Assembly (NCBI GenBank): GCA_021733705.1
Contig: JAIPKF010000126.1
Coordinates: 1 to 5,075, forward strand
DNA: 5,075 nt
Source of the DNA: Chthoniobacterales bacterium
Lineage (GTDB): Bacteria > Verrucomicrobiota > Verrucomicrobiia > Chthoniobacterales > UBA6821
Direction of reading: 5' to 3'
Below are positions 1 to 5,075 of the stretch, one piece after another. The position numbers and the translations under genes are program-made. Positions within the stretch are counted from its first letter, which is position 1; each line of letters begins with the position of its first letter. The notes beneath the pieces are model-generated. The model saw only the letters and a program-made list of their open reading frames with translations, ran no database searches and was not told where the DNA came from.

Positions 1-951
1 AATGATAAAATAACATTAAAAAAAAATCCCACCTATTGGGATGCCTCTCATGTAGCTCTTAAGAGCATTGACATACTACCCATCAGCCAAGCCACTGTAG
101 CTTTTAATTTCTATGCTGCAGGACAGGCTGATCTTATTATGGGGAGACCCAGCTCATCGCTTATTGATGCTTTAAAAAAGAGAAAAGATTTTCATGTTTC
201 TCCCTATCTTGGAATTACCTTCCTGCGCTTGAACTGCTCGCGAGCCCCATTTCAAGACCCTCGGGTGCGACAGGCATTTGCACTGGTTATTGATCGTCGT
301 CGGCTTACTGAAAAAATTACTCGTGCTGGTGAACCCCTAGCTGAAAGTTTTGTGCCTCCTGGAATTCCTGGTTACGAGTCACCAGAGGGTCTTGGATATG
401 ATCCCATCATGGCCAGACAATTGCTGGCGAAAGCAGGTTATCCTGGAGGAAAAAATTTTCCATTAATCAATTATCTCTATAGCGAAGGGGACATGAATGA
501 AGGAATTGCAGTAGAACTTCAATCTATGTGGCAAAAAGAACTTGGGATTTCTGTTTTATTGGAACGCCGTGAATGGAGGACCTATTTAAGTTCCATGAAT
601 CGATTAGATTATGGAATCGCTATATCCAATTGGATTGGTGATTATGCAGATCCTAATAGCTTTCTTGAGCTCTTTGTTACTGGAGGGGGAAACAATCGAA
701 CTGGTTGGAGTTCGCAATTCTATGATCACGATCTTGAGGAGGCCTCTCTAGAAATGAGCTCTCAAAAAAGATCTGCTCTCTTGTGTAAGGCAGAAACTAT
801 ATTAGTGCAAAAAGAGGTTCCCATGATTCCCCTTTTTTTTAATTTAGGAATGCAACTCTATCATCCTGATGAGCTCGGCGGTATCGAGCCTAATTTATTG
901 GACAAGCATCCACTCTCAAAGATCTATCGAAAATCAAAAGATCATTACTGA
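1..951 (+). CDS. Peptide ABC transporter substrate-binding protein, OppA/DppA type (5'-truncated)
   Basis: The reading frame is open from the first base of the window, so the gene begins upstream; 316 C-terminal residues are visible, and the ATG at 139 is internal. The visible part has hallmarks of the SBP_bac_5 family: a start resembling the 'KNPTYWDA' element that follows the first lobe, then fragment residues about 79-99 with 'NCSRAPFQDPRVRQAFA' and 'IDR', the most conserved stretch of oligopeptide-binding proteins, followed by a PPG-containing loop and a second-lobe region ending in 'GIEPNLLDKHPL'. Family members are periplasmic or lipid-anchored receptors that deliver peptides to an OppBCDF/DppBCDF permease. 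The signal peptide and any lipobox would lie upstream and cannot be seen. No permease or ATPase gene follows, so this is either the last gene of its cluster or a stand-alone receptor. Ligand specificity (oligopeptide, dipeptide, murein peptide) cannot be assigned. The gene ends with TGA. Confidence 0.93.
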   Translation, partial: NDKITLKKNPTYWDASHVALKSIDILPISQATVAFNFYAAGQADLIMGRPSSSLIDALKKRKDFHVSPYLGITFLRLNCSRAPFQDPRVRQAFALVIDRRRLTEKITRAGEPLAESFVPPGIPGYESPEGLGYDPIMARQLLAKAGYPGGKNFPLINYLYSEGDMNEGIAVELQSMWQKELGISVLLERREWRTYLSSMNRLDYGIAISNWIGDYADPNSFLELFVTGGGNNRTGWSSQFYDHDLEEASLEMSSQKRSALLCKAETILVQKEVPMIPLFFNLGMQLYHPDELGGIEPNLLDKHPLSKIYRKSKDHY

Positions 952-1004
952 ATAATGAAAAAACTATTATTTGTTCCTGTGAACGGGTATAAAAGCTGCG
1001 AGTT

Positions 1005-1184
1005 AACCCGGATATTCCATCCCGATCACCTACGGAAGCCGGGAAGCCAGATGGATGCTGCGTTGATCTTGAAGTCTTCCTCGGGCAGTATGAAACATAG
1101 AGCCGTCGTCGCAATCCATCACCTTCCTTGTCACCATCACGATTCATAGCGCCTCGCGACGAACCAGCATGAAATATTCGGGTT
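1005..1184 (+). repeat. Complete 180-bp interspersed repeat, copy A (MITE-like)
   Basis: This fills most of the 312-bp gap between the peptide-binding protein gene and the dehydrogenase gene. It begins with AACCCGGATATTCCAT (1005-1020) and ends with ATGAAATATTCGGGTT (1169-1184). The reverse complement of the end matches the beginning at 14 of 16 positions, giving terminal inverted repeats. An internal block at 1042-1064 recurs in inverted orientation at 5053-5075 with 22 of 23 identical bases, and the distance from that block to the nearest terminus is 104 bases in both copies. No transposase is encoded, so a non-autonomous element is the likeliest class, but a REP/REPIN-like or structured-RNA repeat is possible. 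No clear target-site duplication is visible. In the rest of the gap, 952-1004 shows nothing I recognise, and 1185-1263 is AT-rich with a tandem TTACCC motif at 1246-1259. Confidence 0.75.
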
Positions 1185-1263
1185 CAATTAGTAAAGAAGG
1201 TCCATTATTGAAATATTAAAAAAAAGAATTCAAAAATCCTATTTATTACCCATTACCCTTTTT

Positions 1264-2073
1264 ATGAATTTTTCTTTCAATCACTCCTGTGTCCTGATTA
1301 CAGGAGCCTCCTCTGGACTTGGTGCCGAGTTTGCGCGTCAGCTTGCCTCTTCTGTTTCTACCCTCATTTTGGTAGCTCGTAGGAAAGAGCGTCTTGAGGA
1401 GCTAGCACATCTACTCCATGAGAGGTATCCCAACTTGCAAATTCATTTAAAAATATCCGATTTAACTTTTCCTGAGGAGCGAGAGAGGCTTGCAGCTTGG
1501 ATTGAGGAGGAAAAGTTGCCACTTAATTTAGTGATTAATAATGCTGGCATGGGGAACCTTGGTAATTTTTATGATGCTTCGTGGAAACGCACCCAAGAGA
1601 TTCTCGATCTTAACATTGGGGCACTCACTCATCTCACTCATCTTCTTTTGCCAACACTCAGACAACAGGCTCCGAGTGCTCTCCTTCAAGTAGGTTCCAT
1701 ATCAGGTTTTTTTCCAATAGAGGGTCATGCTGTCTATGCTGCTTCAAAAGCTTATGTTCAAAGCTTCACTCAGGCATTACATCTCGAAGAAGGGAAACAC
1801 GGAGTCTGTGTTACATTGCTTGCTCCTGGAACAGTGCCTACAGAATTTTTTAAGTCAGCCTCTCGGCTTAAAGAGCCTATATCTCTTACTACTCGCTCTC
1901 GAGCATGTTTTATTACTTCTCCTGAAAAAGTGGTCTCTGTCGCTCTTGAGGCGCTCCTTCAAAAAAGAGTAATTGTGATTCCCAACAAACTCTTAAGTAT
2001 CGTCATTAATTTTTTACGATTTACCCCTGTTTTTCTTTTTCAGAGATTTTTTTTACCAAATAAGAAAAGATGA
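1264..2073 (+). CDS. Short-chain dehydrogenase/reductase (classical SDR)
   Basis: The 269-residue protein has the full classical SDR signature on a Rossmann fold. The cofactor motif TGASSGLG is at residues 13-20, ARRKER at about 38-43 after the second strand suggests NADP(H) preference, and NNAG is at 92-95. The catalytic tetrad appears to be Asn117, Ser145, Tyr158 and Lys162 (YAASK), with the usual 13-residue Ser-Tyr spacing. It should be an active NAD(P)-dependent oxidoreductase, but the substrate cannot be read from sequence. It resembles the DltE/YqjQ-like general SDR group. Residues about 243-265 are strongly hydrophobic and aromatic with a basic end (NKKR), which may attach the enzyme peripherally to membrane; this is unusual for a soluble classical SDR. 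The ATG at 1264 fits the expected N-terminus, about 12 residues before the glycine motif, but has no clear Shine-Dalgarno upstream. The prenyl synthase gene follows after 36 bp, so they are probably co-transcribed. Confidence 0.93.
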   Translation: MNFSFNHSCVLITGASSGLGAEFARQLASSVSTLILVARRKERLEELAHLLHERYPNLQIHLKISDLTFPEERERLAAWIEEEKLPLNLVINNAGMGNLGNFYDASWKRTQEILDLNIGALTHLTHLLLPTLRQQAPSALLQVGSISGFFPIEGHAVYAASKAYVQSFTQALHLEEGKHGVCVTLLAPGTVPTEFFKSASRLKEPISLTTRSRACFITSPEKVVSVALEALLQKRVIVIPNKLLSIVINFLRFTPVFLFQRFFLPNKKR

Positions 2074-2095
2074 AATTGACATGTTTCCTTGAGCA

Positions 2096-2102
2096 GAGAG
2101 AG
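2096..2102 (+). promoter_or_regulatory. Probable ribosome binding site (GAGAGAG) that favours the GTG start at 2110
   Basis: A purine-rich GAGAGAG lies 7 bases before GTG 2110. The alternative in-frame start, TTG at 2089, has no purine-rich element at a suitable distance and would add only seven residues without family similarity. This is why the downstream start was chosen for the polyprenyl synthase. The match to the anti-Shine-Dalgarno sequence is moderate. Confidence 0.4.
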
Positions 2103-2109
2103 TAACATC

Positions 2110-3144
2110 GTGAAAATTCCATCCTCATGGGCCAAGCCCTCTCTCTCCTCTTTAGCAACTGATGCATTTACTACTACGATAGATCTTGTCTCCGAACAGA
2201 TGGGAACAATTGAAGAGATGCTCCGCAAGCAAGGAACCTCTTTTGAGGGTATTGAAGATTATATTACTTATGCTTGTGGAAGTAGTGGGAAGCGTCTTCG
2301 TCCCCTCTTAGCACTTCTTGCTGGAGGAGCAACTGGAGCCATTAGCTCTGAACATATCAATTTAGCGCTTATTGTTGAGTTAATCCATATAGCCAGCCTT
2401 GTTCATGATGATATCATGGATGGAGCCGTTGTCCGTCGCGAGCGACCGACACTCAATGCAAAATGGGGAAATGGAATGACTGTTTTAGTTGGGGATATTC
2501 TTTTTGCTCATGCATTGCGCCTTGCGACCCAATTTTCGGATTCTGAGATGTCCCGTCGTATTGCCGATGCCGCTATTGGAGTCTGCTCTGGAGAGATGTT
2601 ACAAACAGAGCGCCGCTTTGATATGAATCTCACACGAGAAAATTATTTCCGAATCATTGAGATGAAGACTGGATCCCTTTTTGCTGTTGCATGTGAATTG
2701 GGAGCTCTTTTAAATGAAGCTCCTTCCGAGGTGGTAAGTGCTCTAAAAGAGTATGGTAATAAAATCGGTATCGCCTACCAACTTTTAGATGATTGTATTG
2801 ATTTGCTAGGTGATGAAGCAACTTTTGGTAAAACATTAGGCACGGATCTATCAGGAGGAAAATTTACCCTTCCTATCTTGCTCCTGATTCAATCGGCCTC
2901 TGGTAAAGATCAAGAAAAATTACGTAGCAGGCTCCTTGATGACACCGAGCTGCATCGCGAAGAGTTCATGGAGCTTTTCTTGCAAACAGGGACATTCGAT
3001 GCTGCAGTTATCGAAATAAATAATTTAATTGATCAAGCAGAGGCAGCCCTATTTTTGATTCCTAAAAATGATTATGTTAATGGCTTTCATGCCATGGCAA
3101 CTTATTTGAGAGGACTGATTCCTTCCAAGCTTTCCATTGATTAA
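2110..3144 (+). CDS. Long-chain trans-polyprenyl diphosphate synthase
   Basis: This enzyme extends a short allylic diphosphate with successive isopentenyl diphosphate units to make the all-trans chain used for menaquinone or ubiquinone; it acts in the cytoplasm near the membrane. The family motifs are all present (numbering from GTG 2110, 344 residues): GKRLRP at about 60-65, which binds diphosphate; the first aspartate-rich motif DDIMD at 100-104 followed by RRERPT; KTG at 186-188; and the second aspartate-rich motif DDCID at 227-231 followed by the conserved GKTLGTDLSGGKFTLP segment. The residues four and five positions before the first motif are Ser and Ala. Small residues there leave the product pocket open and point to a long (C30 or longer) product of IspB/HepT/SdsA type rather than FPP or GGPP; exact chain length is not predictable. 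An in-frame TTG at 2089 is an alternative start. The gene ends with TAA. Confidence 0.93.
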   Translation: MKIPSSWAKPSLSSLATDAFTTTIDLVSEQMGTIEEMLRKQGTSFEGIEDYITYACGSSGKRLRPLLALLAGGATGAISSEHINLALIVELIHIASLVHDDIMDGAVVRRERPTLNAKWGNGMTVLVGDILFAHALRLATQFSDSEMSRRIADAAIGVCSGEMLQTERRFDMNLTRENYFRIIEMKTGSLFAVACELGALLNEAPSEVVSALKEYGNKIGIAYQLLDDCIDLLGDEATFGKTLGTDLSGGKFTLPILLLIQSASGKDQEKLRSRLLDDTELHREEFMELFLQTGTFDAAVIEINNLIDQAEAALFLIPKNDYVNGFHAMATYLRGLIPSKLSID

Positions 3145-3250
3145 AGATCGAAATCCTCTCTTTTTTAAGAAATTTGACTATAAAAGCCTGTAAGGAGATA
3201 TCACTCACTTTGTGAAAAAAAGACCACCTGCTTCATAGTCGTATTCCCTC

Positions 3251-3895
3251 ATGAGTTCTTCAAAAAAAAATGGTCTCTCTAAAAAAGATCTCCCACGCGA
3301 GCGCATTGCAGCGCATGGCGCAGAGGCATTACACGACACGGAACTTCTCGCCATTTTTTTAAGAACAGGTCGTGTAGGTCATCATGTGCTTAAGGTTGCC
3401 GAGGAATTGATAAAAGAGTGGGGGACATTAAGGCGACTTGCAGGATGCTCTATTGAGGAGCTTTCTCAAATTTCTGGTATTGGTCCTGCCAAAGCTGCCG
3501 AGCTAAAAGCTGCTTTTGAAATGGGGAAAAGAGTATCAGCCCCAGAGAAAGAAAAAATCTCTATTGTGAATGGTGAAGATATTTATAATGTGATGAAGTC
3601 TCATCTTCTCTTGCTTCCTTACGAATCGCTTTGGGTCTTATTGCTTGATACTCGTGGAGGTTTAATGGAGCAGCGAGAAATATTTCGAGGTAGCCTAAGT
3701 CAAACAGTCGCTCATCCACGAGAAATTTTTCAACGAGCCATTGTCAAGAGGGCGTATGCGATTGCTATAGTTCACAACCATCCTTCAGGAGATCCAACTC
3801 CAAGTCGTTCAGATCGCCTTTTTACAAATCGTTTGCTCAAAGCGGGAGAATGTTTGCAGCTTCCGCTTGCAGACCATGTCATCATTGGAACTTAG
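3251..3895 (+). CDS. radC: RadC-family JAB/MPN domain protein, truncated by an in-frame amber codon
   Basis: The 214-residue open frame has the RadC layout: an N-terminal UPF0758 segment (LPRERIAAHGAEAL, then ELLAIFLRTG at 31-40), a helix-hairpin-helix around 73-86 (ISGIGPAKAAEL), and a JAB1/MPN metalloprotease-like domain. The metal-binding signature is intact: HNHPSGD at 175-181, then Ser185 and Asp188, matching HxHx7Sx2D. The frame stops at TAG 3893-3895 just after DHVIIGT, but the next 16 codons in the same frame encode the family's conserved C-terminal strand ending FREAGLI. The ancestral gene therefore ran to 3946 (231 codons before the stop, counting the amber), a normal length for RadC. 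The shortened protein keeps all metal ligands but lacks the last strand and may be unstable. RadC was named as a DNA repair protein, but its biochemical role is unsettled. ATG 3251 lacks a good Shine-Dalgarno. The same frame upstream meets another TAG at 3236-3238. Confidence 0.92.
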   Translation: MSSSKKNGLSKKDLPRERIAAHGAEALHDTELLAIFLRTGRVGHHVLKVAEELIKEWGTLRRLAGCSIEELSQISGIGPAKAAELKAAFEMGKRVSAPEKEKISIVNGEDIYNVMKSHLLLLPYESLWVLLLDTRGGLMEQREIFRGSLSQTVAHPREIFQRAIVKRAYAIAIVHNHPSGDPTPSRSDRLFTNRLLKAGECLQLPLADHVIIGT

Positions 3896-3946
3896 TCTGG
3901 CCGCAGGAAACCGTATTTTAGTTTTCGTGAAGCAGGGTTGATATGA
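3896..3946 (+). pseudogene. radC: Stranded C-terminal remnant of radC beyond the amber codon
   Basis: Read in the radC frame after TAG 3893-3895, this stretch gives SGRRKPYFSFREAGLI and then TGA at 3944-3946. The PYFSFREAGL ending is characteristic of RadC proteins, so a single base substitution to TAG, not a frameshift, separates it from the main reading frame. It would be translated only by readthrough or suppression of the amber codon. The final TGA overlaps the 19-bp repeat terminus at 3942-3960. Confidence 0.85.
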
Positions 3947-3960
3947 AATATCCGGGTTAA
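3942..3960 (+). repeat. Solitary terminus of the interspersed repeat (copy B)
   Basis: The 19 bases TATGAAATATCCGGGTTAA are the exact reverse complement of 4931-4949, the start of copy C, and match the end of copy A with small differences. In copies A and C the repeat body would extend to the left of this end, but here the left side is radC coding sequence. Only a terminus is present: a relic, a partial insertion, or a short site the larger repeats also carry. It contains the TGA that ended the original radC frame. Confidence 0.7.
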
Positions 3961-4093
3961 GGGTTAAGAGTGAAGAGTCACAGGCGCAAAAATGAGATTC
4001 ATTTTCTAAGTGCTGTTTGAAACATTCATGCTGTTAAAATACAAATATCGCAAAACTAGTTTGATTCTGATTTCAAATACACTTTACCCTTTA
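3957..4093 (+). repeat. Weak inverted-repeat pair in the radC-lpxA intergenic region
   Basis: TTAAGGGTTAAG at 3957-3968 and CTTTACCCTTTA at 4082-4093 are inverted repeats of each other with 10 of 12 matches. The left arm overlaps a tandem GGGTTAA doublet at 3954-3967. The roughly 113 bases between the arms hold nothing I recognise. A related TTACCCATTACCCT motif lies just before the dehydrogenase start at 1246-1259, so the motif recurs upstream of two genes. It could be a small element, a regulatory site or chance. Confidence 0.3.
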
Positions 4094-4112
4094 CTGCAAC
4101 ACCACTTTTCTT

Positions 4113-4934
4113 ATGCCGATTATCGATTCTACCGCTATCGTTTCTCCTCAAGCCGTTCTTGCGGAAACTGTCACCATTGGCCCTGGAGCCATTATTGAAG
4201 CGGGAGCAGTCATTGGGCATGGTTGCCGTATTCTGGCGCGAGCGATTGTGACAGGAGCTGTGCGTCTTGGAGAAAATAATGAAGTGGGTTATGGAGTAGT
4301 TCTGGGAGCCGATCCTCAAGTGATTGGTTTTGATCGATCAATCAAGAGTACGGTGAATATCGGAAGTGAAAATATTTTCCGTGAGTATGTAACGATCCAC
4401 CGTGGTATGAGCGAGGGGAGTAGTACTGTTGTTGGAAACAATAATTTTCTTATGGTGGGTGTTCATCTGGGGCATAATGTCTCGGTTGCCAATCATGTTA
4501 TCATTGCCAATAATTGCTTGCTTGCAGGACATGTCGAAATTCATGACAGGGTTGTCTTAGGTGGTGGTGCTGTTTTTCACCAATTTATTCGTGTTGGAAA
4601 ATATGCCATGGTACGCGGAGGAAGCCGTATGAGTAAAAATATTCCCCCCTACCTAACGGCCTATGAAAGTGATTTAGTCTCGGGTCTTAACAGTATTGGT
4701 TTGCGGCGTGCGGAGATCAGCTCTTCGACTCGACGAGAGTTAAAAAAAGCCTTTCAACTTGTCTACCGAAGTGGTTTTAACATCACTCAAGCTCTTGAAG
4801 CGTCAGCTCATAATAGATGGGGAGTGGAGGCTCTTCACTTCTTTGAATTTATTGCCAACTCGAAAAAGAGAGGTGTATGCCGAAGCGAAAAATCTTCTTC
4901 ATGCATGAATGCTACGACATCTGCAGAAGTTTAA
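4113..4934 (+). CDS. lpxA: Acyl-ACP--UDP-N-acetylglucosamine O-acyltransferase (LpxA)
   Basis: LpxA transfers a 3-hydroxyacyl chain from acyl carrier protein to UDP-GlcNAc, the first step of lipid A synthesis in the cytoplasm. The 273-residue protein has a left-handed parallel beta-helix of hexapeptide repeats through residue about 175, including FREYVTIHRG at 89-98. His118 and His121 (VHLGHN) correspond to E. coli His122 and the catalytic His125; His140 (LAGH) and His156-Gln157 (VFHQF) match His144, His160 and Gln161. A helical C-terminal domain contains IGLRR (Arg199 near E. coli Arg204), LVYRSG and KKRGVCR at 251-257. Gly169 aligns with the acyl-length ruler Gly173. In the loop equivalent to E. 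coli QDLKY the sequence is QVIGF, so Asp74 and Lys76 appear replaced. About 16 residues after RGVCR exceed the usual end; the TAA stop lies in the adjacent repeat. It stands alone, without lpxD, fabZ or lpxB nearby. No clear Shine-Dalgarno precedes ATG 4113. Confidence 0.95.
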   Translation: MPIIDSTAIVSPQAVLAETVTIGPGAIIEAGAVIGHGCRILARAIVTGAVRLGENNEVGYGVVLGADPQVIGFDRSIKSTVNIGSENIFREYVTIHRGMSEGSSTVVGNNNFLMVGVHLGHNVSVANHVIIANNCLLAGHVEIHDRVVLGGGAVFHQFIRVGKYAMVRGGSRMSKNIPPYLTAYESDLVSGLNSIGLRRAEISSSTRRELKKAFQLVYRSGFNITQALEASAHNRWGVEALHFFEFIANSKKRGVCRSEKSSSCMNATTSAEV

Positions 4935-5075
4935 CCCGGATATTTCATACTGATCGTGACGAGGAATCTGCGAAGGCTGATGGGGCAAGGCAGACGAGCA
5001 TTTTGATGCCGGGCTGTATGTGTACATACTGTCCAAATCAAAATGTGAGTCTAACGCAGTATCCATCTGGCTTCC
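4931..5075 (-). repeat. Interspersed repeat, copy C, inverted relative to copy A and cut by the window edge
   Basis: It starts with TTAACCCGGATATTTCAT (4931-4948) and contains at 5053-5075 the reverse complement of copy A's internal block (22 of 23 identical). The interval between terminus and block is 104 bases in both copies. The interior is diverged but alignable, for example a shared CATACTG (minus strand CAGTATG) and a GATGG-CAAGG pattern. By comparison with copy A, about 37 further bases beyond the window should complete the element with a second terminal inverted repeat. No gene is visible in this stretch. Confidence 0.72.

Noticed and set aside
890..1147. Minus-strand 85-residue open frame across the same repeat
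   Set aside because: It runs through the repeat and into the end of the peptide-binding protein gene. The peptide resemblance to copy C is treated as a property of the repeat, not as a gene.
955..1149. Short + strand open frame starting with MKKLLFVP after the peptide-binding protein gene
   Set aside because: Most of it lies in repeat copy A, it has no Shine-Dalgarno, and the protein looks like no family I know; a chance frame is the simplest explanation.
1201..1263. Sigma-70 promoter before the dehydrogenase gene (TTGAAA at 1208-1213 with AT-rich DNA after it)
   Set aside because: The best -10-like sequence is about 26 bases away, outside the normal spacing, and AT-rich sequence makes such matches common.
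2089..2109. TTG at 2089 as the start of the prenyl synthase
   Set aside because: No ribosome binding site precedes it, while GTG 2110 has GAGAGAG at a 7-base distance; the extra residues add no family similarity.
3205..3215. TCACTTTGTGA hairpin next to an A-run as a transcription terminator
   Set aside because: The stem is only four base pairs. On the + strand it is followed by A rather than T, and on the minus strand the T-run precedes rather than follows the hairpin.
3236..3895. Genome-wide reassignment of TAG to an amino acid
   Set aside because: Only the radC frame contains TAG; about 1,200 codons in the four other genes have none. A local nonsense mutation is far simpler.
4010..4319. 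Open frames on both strands overlapping the start of lpxA (4010-4198 +, 4056-4319 -)
   Set aside because: They overlap the well-supported lpxA frame and its upstream spacer, are low in complexity and lack recognisable domains.

Overview
The window carries five protein genes, all on the + strand, and three copies or fragments of one short repeat. LpxA implies a Gram-negative bacterium with lipid A in its outer membrane. The long-chain polyprenyl diphosphate synthase fits quinone side-chain synthesis. Base composition is moderately AT-rich, and several start codons lack a clear Shine-Dalgarno sequence. The protein style (the LpxA and the long RadC C-terminus) reminds me of the Verrucomicrobiota/PVC group, but that is a guess from memory, not something the sequence proves.

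Layout. 1-951: the 3' part of an OppA/DppA-type peptide-binding protein gene, cut by the window edge. 952-1263: an intergenic stretch with a complete 180-bp repeat (copy A) bounded by 16-bp imperfect terminal inverted repeats. 1264-2073: a classical short-chain dehydrogenase/reductase. 2110-3144: a polyprenyl diphosphate synthase starting 36 bp after it, probably co-transcribed. 3251-3895: radC, interrupted by an in-frame amber codon; the missing conserved C-terminus is still present in frame at 3896-3946. 3942-3960: an isolated terminus of the repeat, overlapping the original radC stop. 3957-4093: a weaker inverted repeat of GGGTTAA/TTTACCC type. 4113-4934: lpxA. 4931-5075: a second, inverted copy of the repeat (copy C), whose first bases supply the lpxA stop codon; it runs off the window.

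The genes are mostly housekeeping envelope and lipid functions: peptide uptake, an oxidoreductase, isoprenoid chain synthesis, lipid A synthesis, plus radC. They do not form a single pathway. The most interesting features are the repeat family, which touches gene 3' ends and supplies stop codons, and the clean nonsense truncation of radC. I see no defence system, CRISPR array, tRNA, rRNA, transposase or other clearly new multi-gene system.
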